Positions 53,181 through 60,560 of a stretch of 64,000 bases of DNA are shown here, one piece after another. Under the pieces are notes generated by a model that made no database searches, was not told the origin of the DNA, and saw nothing but the letters and a program-made list of their open reading frames with translations. The stretch comes from Muribaculum intestinale (GTDB taxonomy: Bacteria > Bacteroidota > Bacteroidia > Bacteroidales > Muribaculaceae). The stretch spans positions 3,162,001 through 3,226,000 of the forward strand of contig NZ_CP021421.1 of assembly GCF_002201515.1 (NCBI RefSeq). The letters are read 5' to 3'. How positions within the stretch are numbered: the first letter of the stretch is position 1; each line of letters starts with the position of its first letter. The position numbers and the translations under genes are program-made.

Positions 53181-54599
53181 ATGAAACGCTTTAAGACTAT
53201 CTCGACTACGTTTATTGTTGTCATTGCAGTTATTTTCAGCTGTAATGTCTATTATCTCATATCCCTTTACAATTCGATCAGGACAGATGTCGAACGCGAT
53301 GTAATGACTGCTTTGGCTGATGCTGATATTGACGACCTAATGTATCGGGCAGGGAGGGCGCAGGCATTGGCATCAAATGTACAAATGCAGGAAGACATTG
53401 AAGAATATAATGCCCCCAGAAAAGCAGAAGCATCAACATATAAAGATGAAAACGGTCAACTCATATCAGTCCGGACTGAAGCCGACGGAACTGTTATTGA
53501 AGAGCGCGCGATGTTATCTGAAAACTCGTCCTATTCCAATCAGATGGTTGATGCTATGAGCCGGCAATTTCACGCTATAATGGATAGATACATCCCTTAC
53601 GATATGGAGGTTATGGATAGCGTCTTATATAAGAGACTTTCCAATAGGTTCATATATCCGGATTTCCTATGTGTGGAAGTTGTCAACAGTAACGATTCCG
53701 TGATTTGCGGCAATCCCAAATTCAACGGAGAATCAGGATTGGATTCATTCAGCTTCAATATCAATCCTGACGAGGGAATATATTACAAGGCATATATGAC
53801 ACCACTGACCCGCCATATCCTATCGCAGATGTTTGGAATCATTATTACGGTATTTCTTCTGATGGTTGCATTCTCTCTGGCGTTTTGGTATCTGTTCCGC
53901 ACAGTCTCGCGACTGCGCACCATTGAGGAGATGAAAGATGATTTTGTCAGCAATATGACCCATGAATTGAAAACGCCTATTGCCATAGCATATTCAGCCA
54001 ATGACGCTCTGCTCAATTATGACACAACCAACGACCCCGACAAAAAGACAAAGTATCTGACGATTGCAAACAAGCAACTGAAACGACTTGGCGAACTTGT
54101 GGAAAATATCCTTGCAATGAGTATGGAACGTCGAAAGGCTATGAAACTCAGACCGGAAGATATACCGCTGCGTGAGTTTATAGAAGAAATCGCCGCAGCC
54201 CAGCGCATGAGAGGCGATAAGGATATAACCATCAATGTTAATATTCCCGAAAATACCACCATTGAGGCAGACATGGCGCACTTGGCAAATGTACTGAACA
54301 ATCTGATTGACAATGCTATCAAATACTCCAGAGATAGCGTTGAGATAACGATAACCGGCGACAGCCATGACCTTTCGGTAAGAGATAACGGCATCGGCAT
54401 TCCGTCAAAATCCATTCCCTACCTGTTCAATAAGTTCTACCGCGTTCCGCATGGCAACCGTCAGGATGTCCGTGGCTATGGCATAGGACTATATTATGTA
54501 AAGAGTATTCTCGACAAAATGGGCTGGGATATTGAGGCCAAGAGTACAGAAGGTGAAGGTTCGGTGTTCACTATTAAATTCAGCAAAGATGAGCAATAA
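53181..54599 (+). CDS. Sensor histidine kinase (element B cargo)
   Basis: A 472-residue membrane kinase. TM1 is about residues 8-29, the periplasmic sensor domain about 30-212, TM2 about 215-239, with no clear HAMP domain. The HisKA domain has phospho-acceptor His261 (SNMTHELKTPIAIAYS). HATPase_c N-box is NNLIDNAIKYS, G1 is VRDNGIGIP and G2 is RGYGIGLYYVK. It resembles RprX-like Bacteroides kinases. Its last 11 bases overlap the response regulator start. The signal sensed is unknown; the adjacent outer-membrane genes suggest an envelope or nutrient signal. Confidence 0.9.
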   Translation: MKRFKTISTTFIVVIAVIFSCNVYYLISLYNSIRTDVERDVMTALADADIDDLMYRAGRAQALASNVQMQEDIEEYNAPRKAEASTYKDENGQLISVRTEADGTVIEERAMLSENSSYSNQMVDAMSRQFHAIMDRYIPYDMEVMDSVLYKRLSNRFIYPDFLCVEVVNSNDSVICGNPKFNGESGLDSFSFNINPDEGIYYKAYMTPLTRHILSQMFGIIITVFLLMVAFSLAFWYLFRTVSRLRTIEEMKDDFVSNMTHELKTPIAIAYSANDALLNYDTTNDPDKKTKYLTIANKQLKRLGELVENILAMSMERRKAMKLRPEDIPLREFIEEIAAAQRMRGDKDITINVNIPENTTIEADMAHLANVLNNLIDNAIKYSRDSVEITITGDSHDLSVRDNGIGIPSKSIPYLFNKFYRVPHGNRQDVRGYGIGLYYVKSILDKMGWDIEAKSTEGEGSVFTIKFSKDEQ

Positions 54600-55269
54600 G
54601 ATACTGTTTGTAGAAGATGAGGAAGACCTGACGCTGATTGTCGCCGACACTCTGCGCGGGCAAGGCTATGAAGTTGTCACTGCTGTTGATGGCGTAGTCG
54701 GACTTGAGAAATTCAAAACCGAAGCTGCCGATATAGTCGTGGCTGATGTCATGATGCCCAAAATGGATGGGTTCACTATGGCGAAGGAGATAAGGAAATT
54801 GTCGCCGACAGTGCCATTGCTTTTTCTCACCGCAAAAAGCACAATAGATGATGTTGAGCAAGGTTTTGAAATCGGAGCCAACGACTATCTTAAAAAGCCC
54901 TTTGAACTCCGCGAACTGATAGTGCGGATTAAGGCACTATTAAGACGATATGGTAACAATCGCACCGAGGATATCCGGTTTGCAATTGGAGCCTATACTT
55001 TTAACGTAACAACCCAGACATTGTCATTTGGCGACAAAGAGACAGAGCTGTCTCACTTTGAAGCCAAGATTCTTGAACGTCTGGCAACCAATATTGGCAA
55101 GACTGTCGATGCCTCAGAATTGATGATTGCCGTGTGGCAGCGCGATGAACAAAGCAACCGCAACTCCCTGCATGGCTACATCCACAAACTCCGCCGAGCC
55201 CTCCGTCACGATCCATCAATTTCTATCATCAATCAACGTGGGTTCGGCTATATGCTCACCATTAAATGA
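54589..55269 (+). CDS. OmpR-family response regulator (element B cargo)
   Basis: A 226-residue two-domain regulator. The receiver domain has acidic pocket EDEED (about 9-13), phospho-acceptor Asp53 in VVADVMMPKMDG, a Thr in FLTAKS and Lys in DYLKKPFELREL. The C-terminal winged helix has LSHFEAKILERLATNIGKTVDASELMIAVW and the recognition helix SNRNSLHGYIHKLRRAL, ending INQRGFGYMLTI. I start at ATG 54589 (MSNKILFVEDEE), not at the in-frame ATG at 54532, which is deep inside the kinase gene. It likely binds the 22-bp tandem repeats upstream. Confidence 0.93.
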   Translation: MSNKILFVEDEEDLTLIVADTLRGQGYEVVTAVDGVVGLEKFKTEAADIVVADVMMPKMDGFTMAKEIRKLSPTVPLLFLTAKSTIDDVEQGFEIGANDYLKKPFELRELIVRIKALLRRYGNNRTEDIRFAIGAYTFNVTTQTLSFGDKETELSHFEAKILERLATNIGKTVDASELMIAVWQRDEQSNRNSLHGYIHKLRRALRHDPSISIINQRGFGYMLTIK

Positions 55270-56069
55270 ACCGGACTATGAAAGCTTACATCCTTACATT
55301 TGTTATCTGCCTGGCGGCACCGCTGGCGGGTTTCGCACAGCGGGAAGTGCCGGACACAATCAGTCTGCGCTGCGACTCATTGGCTAAATCCATCAATATC
55401 GGCGGTTTAGTCAAAAGCGACAATCTGACCTCATACATCGGTCCGACATTTCAATATGCCCCTGAGAACACCCCGCTCGTCGATAATAGTGCTTCAGTTC
55501 CTTTAAAACTGAATATCCCCGATTTTACCTTTGCTCCGGGACAAGCTTCAATCTTCCGGTGGACAAATGGGGAATTCATAGCCTCGGGCGGTACTACGGT
55601 ATATCCGGGACTGATGCAGATTGACAGTGGTGCTCTCCGTGTATTTCATCGATTTGGTAACTTTGACATATATGTTGGAGGGAAAGTTAACAAGTATGGA
55701 TTTTTCAGAGGCATACACACTCAATACGGAGTGGATGGAAGCATCACATATAATTTATCTCCGACAACCTCATTCACAGCATTTGGCACATACTATTTCG
55801 GCAGACCGCCTATGATTGGCGGCGGACTGCCAATGCCACCAGCGATGGTTGGCTACTACGATACGTCTAAATTCGGAGGGTACGTCAACCAATCGTTAGG
55901 CGAGCGATTTGGGGTTCTTGTCGGTGGCCAGACCGTCCAACAGGTGTACACCCGGGAATACCGTCCCGAACCAATAGTTACTCCCTACGTCAAAGTAGGC
56001 ACCGGAAAGAAAAAAGTAGCAATCGGCCTCCCTGTTGGTCAAATTCTACACGGCATACTCACAAGATAG
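55266..56069 (+). CDS. Exported beta-rich (outer-membrane) protein, third gene of the two-component operon
   Basis: A 267-residue exported protein with signal peptide ending about AGFAQ (residue 25). It is Gly- and aromatic-rich, with alternating strands such as FNFDIYVGGKVNKYGFF-like and TTSFTAFGTYYFGRPPMIGG. A short beta-barrel or periplasmic beta-sandwich is plausible. The start overlaps the regulator stop (ATGA), so it is part of the kinase-regulator operon and perhaps an auxiliary sensor or target. No named family recognised. Confidence 0.62.
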   Translation: MNRTMKAYILTFVICLAAPLAGFAQREVPDTISLRCDSLAKSINIGGLVKSDNLTSYIGPTFQYAPENTPLVDNSASVPLKLNIPDFTFAPGQASIFRWTNGEFIASGGTTVYPGLMQIDSGALRVFHRFGNFDIYVGGKVNKYGFFRGIHTQYGVDGSITYNLSPTTSFTAFGTYYFGRPPMIGGGLPMPPAMVGYYDTSKFGGYVNQSLGERFGVLVGGQTVQQVYTREYRPEPIVTPYVKVGTGKKKVAIGLPVGQILHGILTR

Positions 56070-56130
56070 CTATCTGCAACGAGAGTGCAGTTCAGCATTA
56101 TCTTTTCACAAGTAGATATTCGCTGTTCTT

Positions 56131-56172
56131 GGTTTGGTTCGGGCTTTATATATGCCCGGATAAACCTAAACC
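56131..56172. repeat. Second GGTT inverted-repeat site near the right end of element B
   Basis: GGTTTGGTT, then GGGC, an AT-rich TTTATATAT centre, GCCC, and AAACCTAAACC. Nested palindromes over 42 bp, similar in words and order to the site at 47021-47072. Confidence 0.5.
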
Positions 56173-56238
56173 TATATATGGAGACTGGGCAAAAGAAAAT
56201 GGCTCTCCTTAAATTTTCTTTTTCCTCAGTCATGATTT

Positions 56239-56320
56239 TGAACACAGGGGCATGAACACAGGTGTATGCCATAGGGACCTGAAATGAGTTGGTGCGGAGT
56301 TGTGTTCAGATTTGTGTTCA
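56239..56320. repeat. Arm-type repeats GTGTTCA, right end of element B
   Basis: TGAACAC (inverted) at 56239 and 56253, GTGTTCA at 56302 and 56314. Same word as at the left end. Confidence 0.75.
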
Positions 56321-56323
56321 AGG

Positions 56324-56362
56324 GAAAAGAAAAAGCAGCTACGAGTTGTTTCGTAACTGCTT
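56324..56362 (-). terminator. Terminator beside the B/C att junction
   Basis: Minus-strand stem AAGCAGTTACGA/TCGTAGCTGCTT (one mismatch) followed by TTTCTTTT. Confidence 0.75.
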
Positions 56363-56374
56363 GATTTTCAGGAG

Positions 56375-56418
56375 GTGGTCCCACTTGGGCTTGAACCAAG
56401 GACTCCCTGATTATGAGT
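56375..56418. repeat. att of tRNA-Met type, 44-bp copy (B/C junction)
   Basis: Identical to 40922-40965 and to the tRNA-internal copy 62994-63037. Confidence 0.88.
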
Positions 56419-56536
56419 TATATCCAATAGTGTTTTTCAGCGTTTTTAATCGTGCTACAAAATTAGTAAAAACTTTTGAATTAGATAGTTGTATATGTCG
56501 ATTGTTTTTGTTAATTTTGCATTGTTTCAGATTGAA

Positions 56537-56631
56537 AGTTCCGAATAAGTTCCGCAAAGTTCCGTGACTGATGTCTGTAACAATACTAAGTTCCAACTAA
56601 TTAGATAAAGCAATGTCAAACGAAAGTTCCG
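56537..56631 (+). repeat. Arm-type repeats AGTTCCG, left end of element C
   Basis: Direct copies at 56537, 56548, 56558 and 56625 (the last within the integrase start), plus AGTTCCA at 56589. Spacing 10-11 bp for the first three. Confidence 0.72.
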
Positions 56632-57998
56632 TAAATTCGGCTAAACGCTTGCCAGTCGCTATGAAAGCAGACTTCGGCGGCGTGTTCCTATCTCTGATAG
56701 CCGATGTTCGTCACGCCAAATTTGAGCGTGGTGAAGATGTTCCCCTTGCTGTGCGCGTGTCATACGACAAAGATAAGAAGTATTTCCGTACTGGAATGAA
56801 GATGTCCTCATCAAAGGAATATCTATCATTTGTAAGTGCGCGTGATTCCCGACCCGACCGAAAAGAACAACTCGACTACTTCAATATGATTCTCGATGTA
56901 GTCAAGTCTATCATCTTATCAAGCAAAGGTCGATTCACGCTTGAACGCCTGCAAGAAGAAGTAGCCAAGGGATTCAAGCCAGTAGTCAATGATACATTCA
57001 CCTACTGGGAGAATTTATCGGCAGGAAAGGAAAAGGTCAAGACCCGTCAGATGTACGACATGGCACTGAAAAGATTCCGTGAGTTCCGCAATGGCTCAAC
57101 TATCCAGTTACCCGATGTCACTACTGACTTAATCGGCAAGTTCGACAAGTGGCTCATGAAGCAAAAATCGGGAGTCGTACGCAAGGGCGAGAAGCCGAAT
57201 AAGCCGTTGTCGCTTGATACTCGCATGATGATACTTCGTGCGCTTCGTGCCGTGCTGAATCAAGCAAAGAAAGATGGCTTGATTGATGCAGTTCCAGAGT
57301 TCAAGGACTTCATGCACACTGGGAATCGTCGACGCACAAACGCTATATCAGTCGAAGATGTCCTCAAACTATGGGACTACTGGACTTCTCTTGATAGCCG
57401 TGGCAAGCAGTCCGCCAAAGGTCGTGCCGTTGGTCGATGGCTTATGCTATATTCCCTCAACGGCCTTAACGCTATCGATATGGCCAAGTTGGTATGGCAG
57501 GGCAATAGTTCCGCTGATGAGGATTATCCTCAACTTAGCTTTATTCGCTCAAAGATAGACCGGGCAAACAAGCCAGTAGGCAAGCAGCTCGATGTGACTA
57601 TCATTCCGATAATACCTCAACTTCGGCAGTTGCTCAATGAATATGCCAGTCCATTCAAGGCAGGTGCGCCAGTGTTCCCCGATATATTCGGCAATGCCGT
57701 CACCGATGAAGCAAAGGTGATTCGCGTTCACGACTTCAATAGACGCATATCAAAGAATATCGCAGAAGTGTGTGACTCGCTCGATATTCAGCGCATAACA
57801 CCGCAATATGCCCGCAATAGTTTCATTTCCGCGTTGGCTCATCATGGCGTGATGACTTCTTATATCGACTATGCCGTGGGGCATACAACATCGGAAGTGT
57901 CCGCGCTTCTTGCAGGCTATATCAATAATCTATCTGATGAAGCTATGCAAGCCTACAATGAGAAAATCTTCATCATTCCGCCGATTCCTCAAAACTGA
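56613..57998 (+). CDS. Tyrosine recombinase (integrase) of element C
   Basis: A 461-residue recombinase closely related to that of element B (for example GHTTSEVSALLAGYI). It shows the same unusual active-site pattern: Asn at the box I Arg position (LNGLNAIDMAKL) and TPQYARNSF in place of HxxRH. The second Arg, third His and Tyr are kept. The N-terminal arm-binding part differs most, in line with the different arm repeats. A copy of its own arm word lies within its first codons (56625-56631), so integrase binding could repress its own expression. Confidence 0.92.
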   Translation: MSNESSVNSAKRLPVAMKADFGGVFLSLIADVRHAKFERGEDVPLAVRVSYDKDKKYFRTGMKMSSSKEYLSFVSARDSRPDRKEQLDYFNMILDVVKSIILSSKGRFTLERLQEEVAKGFKPVVNDTFTYWENLSAGKEKVKTRQMYDMALKRFREFRNGSTIQLPDVTTDLIGKFDKWLMKQKSGVVRKGEKPNKPLSLDTRMMILRALRAVLNQAKKDGLIDAVPEFKDFMHTGNRRRTNAISVEDVLKLWDYWTSLDSRGKQSAKGRAVGRWLMLYSLNGLNAIDMAKLVWQGNSSADEDYPQLSFIRSKIDRANKPVGKQLDVTIIPIIPQLRQLLNEYASPFKAGAPVFPDIFGNAVTDEAKVIRVHDFNRRISKNIAEVCDSLDIQRITPQYARNSFISALAHHGVMTSYIDYAVGHTTSEVSALLAGYINNLSDEAMQAYNEKIFIIPPIPQN

Positions 57999-58015
57999 TA
58001 GCACCTCGACCAACT

Positions 58016-58948
58016 ATGAAAAGAGAATTAGAATACAAATTTTTCAAAGAGTTCCAATATGACGGGGCGGCAATAATGACGCTCGACATGATGCACTTTG
58101 AATATTGTGGCATCGGCAATGGTACGGCAGGAAGAAAAGATTATCCCGATGGCGTTCTTGCTGAAATTCGAGAACGTACGGAAACGTTCAATACGTGGCC
58201 GTGGGGCGGTGTTGGTAATTGCAGTCCTCTGATGGATGAGATAGCTGATAATCTCGCCTCTCTCGCCGATGATGGCCGACAAATGTATGCCGAAGAAATG
58301 ATATGTAAGATGCAGACGTGGGTATGGCTCTACTCTCTATCAAAAGAAAAATTGGATGCGGTCAGCAATACTATACAACTTCACTCTATTGAGGACTTCT
58401 TTCATACATGGAGAAGTGCGTTCCGAACATTCGCTGAAAAACTTGCGGTAATACTCGCAAAACTTGGGATAAATATCTTAGACATTCAGAACCGAAGCGG
58501 CATTACTATAATCGAGCGTCTTGATGTAAATGATTTATGGATGGACTTCAGAACTCCCCGATTAGCGGAATATCATCTATCAAGACTAAATGAGCCAAGC
58601 AATAATGGGGACAAGGGTAAAATAGGCAGGCCGAAGTCTGATGAGGAATCTTTTGTCACTCTTTTAGTGGGTGATAAAAAGGAATGCGAGAAAACTCTGC
58701 ACACACTTCATCAAATAGTAGATGGCAATAAAGGTAAAATCGTCGGATGCGCGATGTTGGCTTGCTTCAAAGCAGGAAAACTTATCAATCTTCCTTCTTA
58801 TAAGCAAGTAGTTGGATTATTCGGCAAGGGAATTGGGAATAAGCAAGGATTCAGCACTTACACCGATATAGGATATTACAAGGATAATTCCAAGCGAGAA
58901 GTGTTTCTCGAAAATATGATAAAAAGATTCATTACCCAACAAAAATGA
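58016..58948 (+). CDS. Unknown protein of element C upstream of the replication block
   Basis: A 310-residue soluble protein, mostly helical. The middle has YSLSKEKLDAVSNTIQLHSIEDFFHTWRSAF. A basic linker KGKIGRPKSDEE leads to a C-terminal winged-helix-like part (TLHQIVDGNKGKIVGCAMLACFKAGKLINLPSYKQVVGLFGKGIG). The layout weakly parallels the element A protein at 39687-40676, which also lies just before the HTH gene. Starts 18 bp after the integrase stop, so it may be co-transcribed with it. Function unknown; a DNA-binding regulator is plausible. Confidence 0.6.
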   Translation: MKRELEYKFFKEFQYDGAAIMTLDMMHFEYCGIGNGTAGRKDYPDGVLAEIRERTETFNTWPWGGVGNCSPLMDEIADNLASLADDGRQMYAEEMICKMQTWVWLYSLSKEKLDAVSNTIQLHSIEDFFHTWRSAFRTFAEKLAVILAKLGINILDIQNRSGITIIERLDVNDLWMDFRTPRLAEYHLSRLNEPSNNGDKGKIGRPKSDEESFVTLLVGDKKECEKTLHTLHQIVDGNKGKIVGCAMLACFKAGKLINLPSYKQVVGLFGKGIGNKQGFSTYTDIGYYKDNSKREVFLENMIKRFITQQK

Positions 58949-58990
58949 TAGACTTTAATAGATAATAATAGACTAATATTTTGTCTATTG
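58943..58990 (+). promoter_or_regulatory. Operator-like AATAGAC repeats before the HTH gene (element C)
   Basis: ATAGAC-type words near 58948, 58970 and (as AATAGAT) 58960, with the inverted GTCTATT near 58982. A TAACTTCG -7-like box follows near 59020, before the ATG at 59040. Likely an autoregulatory site for the HTH protein. Confidence 0.4.
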
Positions 58991-59039
58991 TGGTGCGTTT
59001 CAGAGTGTTGTAACTTCGCGTCAGAATCAAAAAAATGAT

Positions 59040-59384
59040 ATGAAAAGAATAACAACACCTGAAAAGAATCCCAATCTCGCTGAATTGGCATTGTCAATGG
59101 CGATGAGTGGCAAGTCATGGGATGAGTTCACCGATTCAGTTGCCGATAAGGTTGCAAGCAAGCTGATGGGGATTATTCCTGACAAGAAAGAAGTCGAGCC
59201 GTGTACAACTGGAGAAAAACCCCTGCGCGGTGTACGCGCTTTATGCCGTCACTATGGGATGAGTACCGCAACGCTCAACAAAATGATGAAAGCGGATAAG
59301 ATTCCGTTCCGTCAAGTTGGTAATCGCTATCTCTTCTATCCGTCAGAAGTGGATGCGGCTCTGAAAGGAGGTGCGGCAGTATGA
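59040..59384 (+). CDS. HTH protein (excisionase/DUF3853-like) of element C
   Basis: A 114-residue protein with an N-terminal helical part and a C-terminal winged HTH: LRGVRALCRHYGMSTATLNKMMKADKIPFRQVGNRYLFYPSEVDAAL (about 62-108). Equivalent in position to the HTH proteins of elements A and B. Its stop overlaps the ATG of the ATPase gene (59381-59384). Probable role in excision or replication control. Confidence 0.8.
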   Translation: MKRITTPEKNPNLAELALSMAMSGKSWDEFTDSVADKVASKLMGIIPDKKEVEPCTTGEKPLRGVRALCRHYGMSTATLNKMMKADKIPFRQVGNRYLFYPSEVDAALKGGAAV

Positions 59385-60478
59385 ATAAAACAAATACCCC
59401 CACTCCCGAAGAAGCAGGGGCAGCAACGTCAAGCGTTACTAAGTTCCAGTGCAAAGATAGCGAAAATCAGCGACATGAGCAAAGCAGTGAGCTTAATTCC
59501 TTGATGGCTCTCGTCAGCAATCCGACTGAACCCGAAATCGACAAGTCCTCTATCGGGATTCTATGTATCAAGGACGCAAACGAATGGTGCGAAGAAGCGG
59601 CTCAACGACCCGACCCCAAGCAGTTGTGGATGTCGCTATGGTATGAGGGCGAATGTGCGTGTCTATTTGCTGACTCCAATCTTGGCAAGTCGATTTATGC
59701 CGTTCAGATAGCCAATGAGATAGCCAAGAATGAGCCAGTTTTATACTGCGACTTCGAGCTTTCCGACAAGGCTTTTCAACTTCGCTATTCCGATGATGCG
59801 ACTGGAACACTTTACAAATTCCCCGCAAACTTCAAGCGTGCCGAGATAGACCCCGAAGCTATGGGGGAAAGTGTAATGGGAGCAGACTATGAAGATATAG
59901 TCGTTCAAGACATTGAAAGCGCGGCAATCGCTCATTCCGTCAAGGTTATCATCATCGACAATCTCAGTTGGATATGCAACGCAAGCGAGAAAGGAGATGC
60001 GGCAGGGCGTCTAATGGTGAATTTGGTGCGACTCAAAAAGAAACATGGATGGTCGTTGCTGATTATCGCTCACACCCCTAAAAGACCTCTGACTTCGCCA
60101 ATCGACCAAAACACACTTGCAGGGAGTAAGAAGTTGATTAACTTCTTTGATAGTGCTTTCGCTATCGGCAGGAGTGCCAAAGATGAAGCACTACGATATA
60201 TCAAGCAGATAAAATGTCGTTACGGCTCATTTGAGTATGGCGCGGATAATGTCATTGTCGCTGACATATCAAAGGAGTATGGCTTCTTGAAGTTTAATCA
60301 TATCGGCTACGCCAAGGAACGCGAACATCTGAAAGAAGTATCAGATAAAGATGAATCCGAAATTGATAGTCGAGTGATGGAGTTGCACCGTCAAGGCAAA
60401 AAGCAACGTGAGATAAGTCGAGAAATCGGGGTCAGTCTTGGCAAGGTCAACAAAATCATTAAATCTCATAACAAATGA
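59381..60478 (+). CDS. RepA-like AAA ATPase (element C)
   Basis: A 365-residue RecA-fold ATPase. The Walker A variant is CLFADSNLGKSIYAVQIA (GKS retained), the acidic YCDFELSDKAFQLRY follows, Walker B is VKVIIIDNLSWIC, then LLIIAHTPKR and DQNTLAGSKKLINFFDSAFAI. A C-terminal HTH (REISREIGVSLGKVNKIIK) may contact the origin. Related in type to the element B ATPase, but paired with a DUF6371 protein as in element A. Likely replicates the excised element. Confidence 0.82.
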   Translation: MNKTNTPTPEEAGAATSSVTKFQCKDSENQRHEQSSELNSLMALVSNPTEPEIDKSSIGILCIKDANEWCEEAAQRPDPKQLWMSLWYEGECACLFADSNLGKSIYAVQIANEIAKNEPVLYCDFELSDKAFQLRYSDDATGTLYKFPANFKRAEIDPEAMGESVMGADYEDIVVQDIESAAIAHSVKVIIIDNLSWICNASEKGDAAGRLMVNLVRLKKKHGWSLLIIAHTPKRPLTSPIDQNTLAGSKKLINFFDSAFAIGRSAKDEALRYIKQIKCRYGSFEYGADNVIVADISKEYGFLKFNHIGYAKEREHLKEVSDKDESEIDSRVMELHRQGKKQREISREIGVSLGKVNKIIKSHNK

Positions 60479-60485
60479 TAACCGA

Positions 60486-60545
60486 TGTTCGCAATGTTCA
60501 TTTTGTTCACGTGTTCAAGGCGTGAACAGATGAACAGCGTGAACA
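60486..60545. repeat. Inverted TGTTCA iteron cluster between ATPase and DUF6371 genes (element C)
   Basis: In 60 bp: TGTTCG at 60486, TGTTCA at 60495, TGTTCAC at 60504, GTGTTCA at 60511, then in reverse GTGAACA at 60522, TGAACA at 60531 and GTGAACA at 60539. Four forward words followed by three inverted ones, spaced 7-11 bp. Candidate origin of replication or operator. Confidence 0.6.
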
Positions 60546-60560
60546 AAAAGAATTAAAATT

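Larger units (their letters stand above)
40922..56418. mobile_element. Element B: mobilizable island at tRNA-Met
   Basis: Bounded by two 44-bp att copies. Arm word GTGTTCA/TGAACAC occurs five times at the left end and four times at the right. Content: integrase, Panacea/GNAT-like pair, unknown protein, replication block (DUF3853, ATPase, CHC2-TOPRIM primase), DUF3408, oriT, MobC, relaxase, coiled-coil membrane protein, small lipoprotein, broken outer-membrane receptor, sensor kinase, response regulator and outer-membrane protein. Confidence 0.85.
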
